From Anastrepha obliqua (lineage: Eukaryota > Arthropoda > Insecta > Diptera > Tephritidae): a stretch of DNA of 64,000 nt. The DNA is taken from NCBI RefSeq assembly GCF_027943255.1, contig NC_072894.1, forward strand, positions 73,509,601 to 73,573,600. Reading direction: 5' to 3'. Positions 1 through 10,490 of the stretch are shown here, in pieces. The notes beneath the pieces are model-generated. The model was not told the origin of the DNA. It searched no databases and saw nothing but the letters and a program-made list of their open reading frames with translations. The first letter of the stretch is position 1; every line of letters starts with the position of its first letter. Both the position numbers and the translations under genes were made by a program.

Positions 1-872
1 CGCTCAGGCACAATTTTTTATAAGAGCGTACAATTGCTGGCGTATGCCGATGATATTGACATCATCGGCCTTAACAACCGCGCTGTTAGTTCTGCCTTCT
101 CCAAACTGGATAAAGAGGCAAAGCGAATGGGTTTGGTGGTGAACGAGGACAAAACGAAGTACCTCCTGTCTTCAAACAAACAGTCGGCGCACTCGCGTAT
201 CGGCACCCACGTCACTGTTGACAGTTATAATTTTGAGGTTGTAAAAGACTTCGTATATTTAGGAACCAGCATTAACACCGATAACAATGTCAGCCTTGAA
301 ATCCAACGTAGAATCTCTCTTGCCAACAAGTGCTACTTTGGACTAAGTAGGCAATTGAGCAGTAAAGTCCTCTCTCGACGAACAAAACTAACAATCTACA
401 AGGCTCTCATCATGCCCGTCCTAACGTATGGCGCAGAAGCATGGACGATGACAACATCCGATGAAGCGACGCTTGGAGTGTTCGAGAGAAAGATTCTGCG
501 TAAGATTTTTGGACCTTTGCACGTTGGCAACGGCGAATATCGCAGACGATGGAACGATGAGCTGTATGAGCTTTACAACGACATAGGCATAGCGCAGCGA
601 ATAAAGATCCAGCGGCTTCGTTGGCTGGGTCATGTCGTCCGAATGGATACAAACGCTCCGGCTTTGAAAGTATTCGATGCGGTACCAGCTGGTGGTAGCA
701 GAGGAAGAGGAAGGCCTCCTCTGCGTTGGAAAGATCAGGTGGAGAAGGACTTGGCTTCACTTGGTGTGTCCAATTGGCGTCGGTTAGCACGAGAAAGAAA
801 CGACTGGCGCGCTTTGTTAATCTCGGCCAAAATCGCGTAAGCGGTTATCGCGCCAATTAAGAAGAAGAAGAA
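1..872 (+). mobile_element. Non-LTR retrotransposon (LINE), 3' part
   Basis: The open frame runs from the window edge to the stop at 838-840. It begins just before a YADD catalytic box (A-Y-A-D-D at 40-54) and continues through the thumb region. A C-terminal module follows with the signature R-L-R-W-L-G-H-V then G-R-G-R-P-P-L-R-W, which is common in RTE-like and related LINEs. The frame is intact over about 268 codons, so the copy looks young. The 3' UTR is only about 20 bases and ends CGCGCCAATTA followed by a GAA/AAG-repeat tail. The 5' half, including any endonuclease, lies outside the window. A second 5'-truncated copy of the same tail is at 32604-32847 on the other strand. The clade assignment is inference. 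Confidence 0.85.
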
Positions 873-916
873 GGTTATAATACACTAGTTAAACAGTTGG
901 AGTATTGATGTAGACA

Positions 917-1758
917 TGGTCTGAAAAGTTACGGGCCTAACATATAGATGGCACTAGTTTTATTGCATTCACATATTTTTCAGTTAGTACTAACATTAAA
1001 AAGACAGATGTTAAAATTTCATGGTATTCTATTCATTAGCTCGTGAGTAATTGTGCTAAGAGTGACTTTCCTTTTGTTATTTTCAAAACAAAGGATAAAA
1101 AAAATTTCATGTTTTTATTTTAGACTGCATTTTGATGAGAAAGAATCCGTTCGAGTGAAACAATGGCTTGAAAAGTGTTATGAAGACTCCGCTCCATCAG
1201 GAACAACAATAAACCGATGCTTTGCTGACTTCAAACGTGGTCTCGGAGACACCTATGATGTACAACGCAGTGGTCGTCCAAAACACCAGAAAACATAAAA
1301 AATTCACAAAATCGTTTTGAATGATCGAAAAGCTAAGTTGCGTGAGTTGCTGACATCGTAATGATAGAAAAGGAATGTGTTGGCTTTACATTGCATGGGC
1401 ATTTGACTCTGTCCGTGTCACAAGTCAACAAAAACAATGGCAAAACTACATGAATTGAACTTCGAATTGCTCCCACATCTACCGTATTCGCCAGATTTGG
1501 CTTCCAGTGACTATTGCCTATTCGCAGGCTTAAAAAACTGCTCACCGGTAAGAAATTTCGCTCGAATGAAGAGGTGATCGCTGAAACTGAGGCCTATTTT
1601 GAGGCAAAAGTTAAATCGTTCTACAAAAGTGGTATTGAAATGTTAGAGCAGCGCTGAAATGATTACGTTGTTCTTGATGGAAATTACGTTGATAAATAAA
1701 GCGACTTTTGAACAAAAAAAACGTGTTTTCTTTGTTAGGCTCAGGACTTTTCAGCCTA
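917..1758 (+). mobile_element. Internally deleted mariner element
   Basis: TIRs of about 25 bp (917-941 and 1734-1758) match at about 20 positions. The start of the frame (to 1296) resembles the mariner helix-turn-helix region, with F-D-E-K-E-S and R-S-G-R-P-K. The middle of the transposase, including the first two catalytic Asp residues, is missing. The end reappears at about 1440-1700 with H-L-P-Y-S-P-D-L-A-S-S-D-Y and a degenerate G-N-Y-V-D-K terminus. At 842 bp it is clearly shorter than the roughly 1.3 kb usual for mariner. It is non-coding for active transposase. A relic of the same 5' end is at 46395-46555. Confidence 0.8.
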
Positions 1759-1800
1759 TGTATTATTGAGAAGTAAAAAAAAGTAATTTTACGTTTGGTT

Positions 1801-2008
1801 GGTGTTGTTCCACAAATGGAGGGACCTACAATTTCAAGCCGACTCCGAACGGCAGATATTTTTATGAGGAGCTTTTTCATGGCAGAAATACACTCGGAGG
1901 TTTGCCATTGCCTGCCGAGGGGTGACCGCTGTTAGAAAAAACTTTTTCTTCATTTTGGTATTTCATCGAGATTCGAACCTACGTTCTCTCTGAACTCCGA
2001 ATGGTAGG
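1801..2008 (-). repeat. tRNA-like SINE copy
   Basis: Minus-strand copy of the SINE family best seen at 26141-26473. Read on its own strand it has part of the tRNA-like head (ACCATTCGGA, then a B-box-like GGTTCGAATCTC), the GGCAGGCAATGGCAAACCTCCGAG block and the GTCGGCTTGAAATTGTAGG block. The 3' tail and the A box are missing. Confidence 0.75.
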
Positions 2009-2640
2009 CCTTTTTAATTGCTCTCCAGCAAGTATAAATTTTGTCAGCTGTATGTATATCCACCTTAATCCGTTATCTTTGGAAGTTCCTTAAATTTCCG
2101 AGCACTTTCATAATCAACTGTAGCGCGCTCTCCTTAAATTTGGAATTGTGTAAGGAAAACCTTTTTCGAAACCTTTTAAATCCGCCATTTCTACTGACAA
2201 ATTTTGATTTTGGCTTGTCGAATGAAACAGTTTACAATTTCTTTAAATGAGTATACATTTTTTGGACTTTTGCTTTTATTAAACAACGTTTTATGGGAAC
2301 ATTGCAATCTTCTGTCCAAACCAACACATATTTTTCGGTATTTGGTACGAGTATTAACGAATCTTTTACACGTGAAGATTTACTTAAGGTCTGCAACGAT
2401 CTAAGCATTACAGCACCTCTAATTTTACTTCAGTTTTGTTTAATTATTCGTATATGTATACTCACAGGTAGACAGCACCACTCTAATTTCCCAAAAAATT
2501 AAAACAATTGATTACACTTCAATATGGTTATAAATCGGGACCAAATAAACAAAATCGCTAAAGCAAATATATCAAATAAATTCAAACTACATCTAGGAAG
2601 ATTCATGAGTTATACATAATTTGTAAAGTAATAAAAATTA
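2009..2640. other. AT-rich intergenic, nothing recognised
   Basis: Several overlapping open frames of 60-70 codons are present but have no domain-like content. I see no RNA gene and no terminal repeats. Confidence 0.5.
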
Positions 2641-2644
2641 CTTT

Positions 2645-3105
2645 AAAGGGTTAGGTACTTTAGGGTTAGGTAGTCAGAATTTTCAAAAAAATGGGTTTTT
2701 TTTTGCATTTTCTTAAAGTATAATATCTTAAAAATAAAATACTTTTCGAGTTATTCAACAGTTAACAAAGGGCGCTCGAGCGCTCCGGAGCTCGATAGCA
2801 AAACATTAAATGCGTTTTTCTCAAAACTATGTTTTTTGAACTAATGATCACTGTAACTTAAAAACCGCTTGTTAGATTTCAAAAAATGTATACTGCTTTT
2901 GAATACCCTAAAAAACTCGCGACTGATTTAAGGATTTTTTTTTTATTTTTGATTTTTTTTTTAACAATTAATTGTCGGTTTTTTCTCGAAAATATAAAAA
3001 ATATTTCCTGAGTCTGCCATATTGTTAATTTTGCAAAAAAAAGTTTCGATCAGGAATTATCGATTAATAAAACTAACTTTTCGTGTCTTATTGATTTTAG
3101 ATGAA
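2645..3105 (+). repeat. Dispersed repeat A, copy 1
   Basis: About 460 bp that align by eye with 11700-12182 in the same orientation. Shared blocks include CAACAAAGGGCGCTC, AAATGCGTTTTTC, AACTATGTTTTTTGAACT, GATCACTGTAACTTAAAAAC and the closing TTTAGATGAAT. No coding frame or terminal inverted repeat was seen, so the element class is unknown. Confidence 0.7.
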
Positions 3106-3116
3106 TGGAATGAGCT

Positions 3117-3172
3117 TCTAGCGTAAGTGCACTAGCCTTCCAGAGGTTATGGGTTCGAATCCTGCGTAAAGC
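3117..3172 (+). repeat. Possible tRNA-like SINE head
   Basis: Contains a good B-box-like GGGTTCGAATCC and a weak A-box-like TAGCGTAAGTGC about 30 bases upstream. The T stem does not pair fully, so this is not a working tRNA gene. It directly follows repeat A copy 1 and is absent after copy 2. Confidence 0.3.
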
Positions 3173-5310
3173 ACGGTCCTTGCACTATTCCAAATTTACC
3201 TACTTTCCCTGTTTTTAAAAACAAAAACCAAAAAATCCTCCAATTCCATTTCTCAACCCCAACAATTTATCCTTTCCACCCTTACTCCTGCACAATATGT
3301 ATAATAGTATCCACGTTATTTGCACTGTGGCTGCTAAAACAAGCAAAAAACAAAAGAAAAACACACATACAACATCAGTGGCGCCAGCAAGAGGAAGCGG
3401 GCGACTGCGGTAATAGCGTAGACACACGAAATTTGGCGAAGTCCTCAACCATCTGCGCGATCCTTCTGCCAGAAAAATGTGAAACACAGATGGCGCTCCA
3501 AACAGTAAGAAAGCGTTGTTCCTAAGCAACGGCAGGTGGGCATTCCTACCACTAAGGACTGGTAGCGGTAAGCTTCCGAGAGGAGTGAACAAGAAAAAAA
3601 ATTTGACCGCCAACAAGTTTCAACGTTGGGTTTTGGCCAGATTTTTTATCAACTTTAACTTTTCTATCTGATCCGAAATTATTAAATATGCTCTACTCAG
3701 TAAAAAATAATTTTTCCAAGAATTTAATTTTTTAAACTCAAAGATTTTAGCTAATTTTTTTCTAAATTAATTGATTCAGCCTGAACCCCGAGCGCATGTG
3801 GGTTACTGCAGTATCAGGATTATAGGTGATGGTGATGAACGACAGTGTAAAATGAACCACATAGTTATAAAAGTTGATTACTATTTTAAATTATTTTATT
3901 AAATTTATTTTTATTAAAGAAGTTTAGTTTTCATAAAATTTTATAAAAAAGATTAAAAAATTGAAAAAGGAAAATTAATTCACTCAGAAGACTATAAGTT
4001 TTACATTTAGTCACAGTCGATCCTTTATTTTCTTTCACTTGGATAACCAGTAGTTTGACGTTTCGTTTTAGTCCATACAAGGTGAGAGCAGTGGGGCAAA
4101 ACCCAAGTTTGTATGTTTTTGCGGGTATTTTGTTTTTGTAATTTGTTGGTTTGGGCATCAAAATTCCAATTGAATTGTAAACAAAGAAGCGAAGGGACAA
4201 CAAAATGCAGATCACTTTGACATTGAAATCACCAAATAGGAAGAAAACAAAAAAATCTGCTATTCCACTGCTATCACCTGTTTTGGATGTGCCTCAATTT
4301 TATGTGTGTATCCATCAATTTGACGTTTAGCTCGAATTTGCAGGAGCGGCACCTCTTCGACCGCTAATCCGGAAACCTTAAATCACTTGCAACTCTGATT
4401 TGCTTTCTGAAATTGATAAGCCTCGTTGTAACCACTCTTTCTTAAGTTCCGTAACGTTAAGTTCACTCACTTCTGAAATAAATCTGCTCTCTATAATTCC
4501 TATGATTTAGTACATTTCAATTCTCTATATCCGTGTTATAAGAATTGTTGGTCGTTTTTCGCAAAAGAGGAAAACAATAGTTGTGTTCATCATCAGCCAT
4601 AAAACCAAATCAAGAACGTCAGCAGAAATTCTCCAAAGAATTTCCAAAGAGAAAAATAAGCAAAAAAAACTAACGAACGGAAAATTTGGCATTCATTACA
4701 AAAACCGGTAAAGGCATATCAAACGAGTTTGTGTTGTCCAAAAAAAATTACCAAAAATATACTGTAACATATTTACCGACCTTTTTTCGAAAATGAGTTC
4801 CCAATTTAGCATTTTTGACTATAAACTGAGCGAAAGTGTACATAACTCTAGATTTCACAAAATATTAATTTGTTTCTTTACAAGAAGTACATTCATGCGC
4901 TTAAAGATGTTTTCATGATGGATCATTTTTTCTAGCTAAAAAATCTCTAGCACAAAAATTGCATCCCTCTAGCATCACTTTGCTCTCTCCATTTTTGGAA
5001 AATGGATCATTTTTTAATGTTGACGAACGCCTACTTGCCTTTTTTGGCATAGAACTTTGGTACACATAGCTTCCTTAAATTTAACATAAGAATCTGCCAA
5101 TAAGAAAGTTTTTCCCCGCCTTTAAAATTAAATTCATATGTAAACTTGCAATTTGGAGACACCAGTGTACTTCTTTTTGCTTCCCCCTACCAGAATTCGT
5201 TATCCTATCATATGGATTTCTATGCCGATCAAAGATGTGAACGTGCATGCACAAAATTTGGCAGATAAAGATGTTATACAGTAATATAACAATTGTCGTT
5301 GGTTATTCTA
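3173..5310. other. Intergenic, no supported gene
   Basis: AT-rich DNA with one GC-richer patch (3300-3600) that opens a 133-codon minus frame of low-complexity, hydrophobic composition. I do not accept that frame as a gene. The region ends at the RpS4 3' end. Confidence 0.5.
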
Positions 5311-5320
5311 GTGATTTCTC

Positions 5321-5326
5321 TTTATT
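5321..5326 (-). terminator. RpS4 polyadenylation signal
   Basis: AATAAA on the minus strand, about 50 bases past the RpS4 stop codon. The very short 3' UTR it implies is normal for ribosomal protein genes. Confidence 0.7.
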
Positions 5327-5375
5327 GTGAACGATCCATTCTTCGCAAAAATAGAAACCGGTCTTAAATAACTAT

Positions 5376-6839
5376 TTAATGAGTTTTGGCCGCCAAGCGC
5401 TTGTCGCGTTCCTCAGCAATGCTCAGTTTGACGCCCTTGCCCTTAGGTAGAGAAATGTAGGGTTTGTTACCCTTGCCAATAATAAAAACGTTTGTCAATC
5501 TGGTTGCAAACACATGTCCTTGTGAGTCCTTTACGTGGACGATATCGAAGGAACCAGGATGTCTTTCACGGTTAACAACGGTACCAACACGCCCCAAATT
5601 TCTACCTCCAGTGATCATACACAAGTTTCCTAAATGTACAAACGTCTTTATAAAAAATGTATAATAATTGTAAATCACAATTTTTACCTGAATCGAATTT
5701 GATATAATCCGTAATCTTTCCGCTGGCAATATCTACTTGAACGGTATCGTTAGCCTTGATAAGAGGGTCGGGATAACGAATGGTACGGCCGTCGTGTGTG
5801 ACAACGAATGGTACTCCCTTAACACCGAGTTGTGTTTTCCTGACCTTGCACAGTTTGTACTATAGAATATAAAAAATACAATTATTCACGATATTATAAA
5901 AAACCCATACGTAAAACAGAACGTAAACATTTAAAATTTGAACATTTGTAATTGCACGTATGTGTTACCAAAGAGTCGAAATCAAGACCTTCAGTGACCG
6001 TCGTAACAAAAATTGCTTTGGGCTTACTTTTGAACCACACATATGTTTCGAATCATAATTATGTGGTCTTCGATCAAGCCCGGTACGTATTAGCAAATTA
6101 GTAATTTTAAATGGATTGTATCACGCATACCTTAGCCTCTTCGGCGGAAATGCGGTGAATGGTGAAACGGCCCTTAACGTCGTACACCAAACGGAAGAAT
6201 TCACCAGTTTTCTCAATGGTAATAACATCTGAAATAAAAAGCATTGAATAAGAACGAATATATCTTTCATTATAATTTCCATATAATTACCCATGAATCC
6301 AGCGGGATAAGTGGGGTCGGTGCGTACTTTTCCATCAACCTTGATCAGACGCTGCATAACAATCTTGGTCACTTCAGCACCGTTCAATGCGTACTTTAGG
6401 CGGTTTCTCAAGAAAATCATCAGGGGCAATGATTCCCGCAATTTGTGGGGGCCACTGGATGGACGAGGAGCGAATACTCCTCCCAATTTGTCCAACATCC
6501 ATGCCTTGGGGGCTGCTAAACGCTTCAAATGCTTTTTGGGACCTCGCGCCTGCAATCAAAACACTGATACATTGTCATGTCTCACTATTATTTATCCTTG
6601 AATAATTGTTAGCCGTAAATTTCACCACCAAAGACGAATTCATTTGCAGTAGTCATAACTGAACCGCGTAGCAATACCGACAACAAACTTTATCTAAACT
6701 ACAATTTAGCTTGAAAATAACGACATACACATTAACGTAAAATATTTAAGAATATTTTTCAAACAACTTAAAAGAATTCGCACACCAGGAATAAACGATG
6801 GTAATGAATTTATTCAGCAACTTTAACACCACCTACCAT
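5376..6839 (-). CDS. RpS4: 40S ribosomal protein S4 (eS4), five coding exons
   Basis: Structural protein of the small ribosomal subunit. Exons on the minus strand: 6837-6839 (the ATG alone), 6291-6549, 6131-6228, 5688-5859 and 5376-5629. All splice sites are GT..AG and the total is 786 nt, giving 261 residues, the usual length for insect S4. The start reads [11 protein letters not shown]. The S4 RNA-binding segment ([12 protein letters not shown]) and the KOW-like stretch (G-G-R-N-L-G-R-V-G) are intact, and the end is L-A-A-K-T-H. I chose the start because only ATG|GTAGGT at 6839 splices in frame to the exon opening with GCG-CGA-GGT. A pyrimidine tract precedes the start. No lesions were seen, so this is a working gene and not a processed copy. 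Confidence 0.97.
5958..6080 (-). ncRNA. Candidate H/ACA-box snoRNA in RpS4 intron 3
   Basis: Lies inside the intron between the exons at 6131-6228 and 5688-5859, on the coding strand. The 5' hairpin is closed by GGCTT/AAGCC, with an internal loop and an upper stem ACCACATA paired to TATGTG(TG)GT-type sequence. A hinge AAAGCA (6014-6019) fits the H-box consensus ANANNA. The 3' hairpin is closed by GTTAC/GTAAC, then ACA (5961-5963) and three terminal bases. The 123-nt length and ribosomal-protein host intron are typical. The 3' pocket is shorter than usual, which lowers confidence. The target is unknown. Confidence 0.45.
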
Positions 6840-6855
6840 CTTGGTAAAATACGTA

Positions 6856-6870
6856 AAAAGGAAAGGAAGA
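6856..6870 (-). promoter_or_regulatory. Pyrimidine tract (TOP-like) before RpS4 ATG
   Basis: On the minus strand the 15 bases are CTTCCTTTCCTTTTT, about 17 bases before the ATG. Ribosomal protein mRNAs usually start inside such a tract, which links them to growth-dependent translational control. The exact start site is inferred. Confidence 0.55.
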
Positions 6871-7829
6871 CGGGACCGCAGCCGGATGCTACTCGACTTT
6901 TTGACAGTTCACTTTGTTCTGTTGTGCTTAATTACAGTTCAGTGGAATGTAGAGTTTTTTCTCCATACAGAACGCCACCTGGCTGTCAATTCGAAAAAAT
7001 TCTTAGCGCAGCGGCAAATAGGAGGGGTATTCACGACAAGTTGGTTGCTTTGTTGTTAATAATACGTTCACATATGCATTAATCACCTACTAATCCACAA
7101 AATTAATGTACTCATCCACATATGGCAGATTACCTGCAAAATTTACAATCAGCTGTCAGTACTGGTTTGAGACGTTTTTCTGCATAGAAATTGTTTTGGA
7201 GGAATATTTCGGTGTTTTTGGTTTCTTTAATTATTATTAACGATATAAAGAAAATACAAGGAGAAGGAATAGCTAATTTAATTGCGCAATTGGCTACTAG
7301 TAATAAACAGTTTGCAGAAATCCGTAAACGACGTTTACTGAGCTTTCAAAAACTTATGGAAGCAATACGCATTCGAAATTCGATATTACATTTTATAATA
7401 TTATTACATTTACAAAGCCTTTATGGACATAGACTTTTTTCTGTTATATGAATGCATAGTTAATAATACCTAACAAACACTTTATTAAAATTATGTCTAA
7501 GAACCTGTTTTCTTTGCCTTCAGGCATTTTATTAAGCTTTTGAAATAATAATTTTTTACACAGAAAACACAGGGTTGTATGTAAAAAAGTATGGTAATAA
7601 TCTCGGTTTATTTTATAATCTCAGATTTCGGGAGAGAAATTTTGAAGAGGTAATCTCGCTCTTTAATTAGGGATTACAAGTTAAGCACGAAAAAGTAGAT
7701 AATCTACTTATATGTGAACGTATACGGGTTTTTAATAAGAGATGTTATTTTAATATTCAAAGAAATATGCTATTTTTTAATATAATTGATAATAAAATAA
7801 TAATTTTCCTTAACCGAAGTGGCTGCCCT
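6871..7829. other. RpS4 upstream region and intergenic DNA
   Basis: Promoter-side DNA of RpS4, then AT-rich sequence. A plus frame at 7191-7451 has a coding-like stretch (A-Q-L-A-T-S-N-K-Q-F-A-E-I-R-K-R-R) after a possible acceptor near 7260. It begins with a non-ATG codon and matches nothing I know. Confidence 0.35.
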
Positions 7830-8160
7830 ATGTCCTCGATAGCCTCACGAATTCCATCTTGAGGTCTTAAATCGACCCTGGGCTGTTGGCGTAGACCTTC
7901 TCTTTCACGTGGCCCCAGAGAAAAACGTCACAAGGTGTTAAATCACAAGATCTCGGTGGCCAATTGTGATCACCTCTTCGAGAGATAACACGGTCCGGAA
8001 ACTTTTCCCGTAAAAGATCAATGGCTTCGTTGCTTGTGTGGCACGTAGCGTCGCCGCCTTGTTGAAAATAAACGTTGTCCAGATCAATAAGATCCAATTC
8101 CGGCCATAAAAAATCGTTAATCATCTCTCGATAGCGTAATCCATTCAGCTGTAACACCTG
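7830..8160 (-). pseudogene. Mariner-type (DD41D-like) transposase, C-terminal part
   Basis: The 96-codon minus frame at 7867-8157 carries a catalytic-core segment: R-Y-R-E-M-I-N-D-F-L-W-P-E-L, then a disturbed second catalytic motif (Q-Q-G-G-D-A-T-C-H where Q-Q-D-G-A-T is expected), then W-P-P-R-S-C-D-L-T-P-C-D. Counting from the expected second Asp gives about 41 residues to the third, which suggests the rosa/DD41D-like branch. Codons past the annotated stop are also recognisable. The changed QQGGD motif should make it inactive. Confidence 0.7.
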
Positions 8161-8585
8161 TTATTGGAAAACCTTTTATTATTAGTTTACATATCTTCAC
8201 GGTTTTTAATTTTGCTTGATATCAAAGTGCGTCCAGTCTGTTGATATTTCGTTTAATATTTCCGGTCGATAAAGCAGATTGCAAAAAACCGATAAATATG
8301 GCTTTATATAAATTTTAAGCGCAGAGACATATGCACGGAAAAAAACACAGCTATTATATCTCTTTTCCTCTCATAACAATTGCATATAAGTGAATTCCAT
8401 TGACCTACAAAGACAAAGCAACTAACAGCTTGCATGCTTACAATGCAATTACTGCTGCAAACACTGCAGTGTCTTGTAGGCTATATTTTCTAAATGCTCG
8501 AGAGTCGCAGCGAATGGTAAAGGGTCTTTCGAAACACCCGCCTAGACGTTATTTTCAAATAAAACATGTTAAAATTTAGATTATT

Positions 8586-8900
8586 TTAGGTTACACTACT
8601 TTTTTTAAAAATACAGCTCTTCACAATAATATGTGGTGAAATGGACGTCCCAATTCTTGAGGAACGTCGAGATATCGACGCTAAAGGCTGTTCAGCAACA
8701 CTTTGCGCTACAGCAGCAACATTTTCAACAGAACGTCCAGTTTTTGGCCCCTTTTTATCCTCGACGGAATCAGTTTCTAGAATTTTTTTCACCAATCATT
8801 GACTTATCGACTCGTTGGAATGCTGTTCTTAAATATCTACCAAATTTCAATAATTTTAACGCGCTATTCTATGGTGTAAAATTGTTTATCTGTCAAAGAT
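8586..8900 (-). pseudogene. Mariner-type transposase, N-terminal part
   Basis: The minus frame 8586-8795 contains T-D-S-V-E-D-K-K-G-P and R-S-V-E-N-V-A-A-V-A-Q-S-V-A-E, then S-R-R-S-S, the linker and second helix-turn-helix of the same kind of transposase as 7830-8160. It lies in the right order and strand to be the other end of that element. The roughly 430 bases between them have lost recognisable coding sequence. Traces of the first helix-turn-helix continue to about 8900. Confidence 0.55.
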
Positions 8901-10134
8901 TACATAAGAATACATAATTTTAGCTGCTATTTGGAGGAAAAGTGCCAAATGGTTTTGGAATGGAAATGGAAATTTTGAGGATAAGTGGCTAGTAACGGTT
9001 GGCAGGGCATGTATGATGATGTAACGTAGAATGTGATATAGCGCCAAATTCCAAATACATATGTAAATAAATAAATCGTTAAAAAGTTTAAAGTAAAATA
9101 AAGTCGGTTTACTGACGATAGTTTAACGTGACAACGTCTTAAGAAAATACTGATGGAATGGTTGCAATTTTCAAAACAAAATTTTAATTTTATTTGTTTG
9201 ATAGATGTTTTGTATGGATACAGAGGAGGAGTTAAATAGAATCGCAATGGAATAGGTCAAATTACATTTACACAAACGTGAAAAATGACGAAACATTTAT
9301 CAAATTCATTCAAATTCAATTTCGATTGTGCATCAGACGTTAATAAGTCAACAACACTAAGAGGCAACATCATCGATTTGCCTTTTTCAAGACACATTAC
9401 ACTCGGGTGTTTCGACAGACAATTTTAGCATCTAAGAGAAATACTCCAATGACATCTCACATTTACATACGCACATGTGTTTTTTGGTCAAACAAAACTA
9501 GTTTTAGAACAGCAAATGTTAAACTTTATACGCATGGACAGACATGGTTAAATCGACTACTCTCATCATTCTGAACATTTCAGGCTTAGAGGCTTATATG
9601 TCTATATCTATCTCGATTTCTTTACGCTGCAGTATACAACCGTTATGTGAACTAAATCATGCCACGCAACTCGTCGTTATTATTTCTTTGAAAAATCTGC
9701 GAAATGGCTCTACAAATGAAATCAGATGTGCCTTGAAACGTGATGTGTGTTTACGAACTCAATGAGAGCCTACTAAAGTCGTACTATAATAGATTCAGTG
9801 ATAGCAGCGAATATCTAACCCAAATCCAATTTTCCCATTAAACTATTAAGGTTGTACTACAATGGATTCAGTGAGAGGGCTGAATATCTAAGCCAACCCC
9901 AGTGTCCTCAATACACTTAGGATGGAGCGTATCCCATCTAAACCAGTGTGGCTTATACATACATACTCGTATCACTAAGAATAGTATCCCTCATGAATTT
10001 GAAAACCTTCCATTATGTAGTAAAGGCCAAATGGAGAAGCATAAGAGATAAGTTCATATATGTGTGAGATTTTGTCTCTCTCCATATGAGTTTCTAGTAT
10101 TTATACATGCTATAGCCCTCTCACTCGAACACCT
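8901..10134. other. Intergenic; one degenerate two-unit tandem repeat
   Basis: No gene seen. Two similar units of about 50 bases lie at about 9778-9826 and 9851-9900 (GT[C/T]GTACTA[T/C]AAT..ATTCAGTGA.. then GAATATCTAA). Confidence 0.45.
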
Positions 10135-10231
10135 TATATAGTCCCTCTTATAATTGCTCAGACTATTCCTCATATATATAGCTAAGGGATATATGAGGAG
10201 TAGTCTGAGCAATTATATGAGGGACTATATA
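10135..10231. repeat. Near-perfect long hairpin
   Basis: Arms 10135-10177 and 10189-10231, 43 bases each, are reverse complements at 41 positions and enclose an 11-base loop. There are no flanking duplications I can see. It could be a folded-back insertion or a small-RNA hairpin precursor. Confidence 0.85.
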
Positions 10232-10407
10232 AGTAAGTATGTAAAGGAATTATCTAATTTACAAGCATTCAAAATATATACTTAAGCAAATTTGATAGGA
10301 TAAACCATGATATTTTTATCTATTATTAAATATATTGAACGAAATGTTAATGACATTTTTGTCTAACTTTTATTTATTAACTTGTATTTACATTTTTACA
10401 AAAATAA

Positions 10408-10413
10408 TTTATT
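10408..10413 (-). terminator. Polyadenylation signal for the 10.5-10.9 kb gene
   Basis: AATAAA on the minus strand, about 80 bases past the stop codon at 10491-10493. Confidence 0.4.
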
Positions 10414-10490
10414 CACCAACACACACCATATAAATTTTAAATATTTGTTGTTTTTTTTTTGTTTTGTGTATTTCTTTAATTAAATCTAAA

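Noticed and set aside
2645..2670. Telomere-like GGGTTAGG and TAGGGTTAGG motifs
   Set aside because: Only two imperfect units inside repeat A, and flies do not use TTAGGG telomeres.
3117..3172. tRNA gene because of GGGTTCGAATCC
   Set aside because: The T stem is poorly paired, there is no acceptor stem and no anticodon arm; at most a SINE head.
3215..3616. 133-codon minus open frame
   Set aside because: Hydrophobic, Phe/Leu-rich low-complexity translation of a poly-purine region, with no homologue I recognise and no splice or regulatory context.
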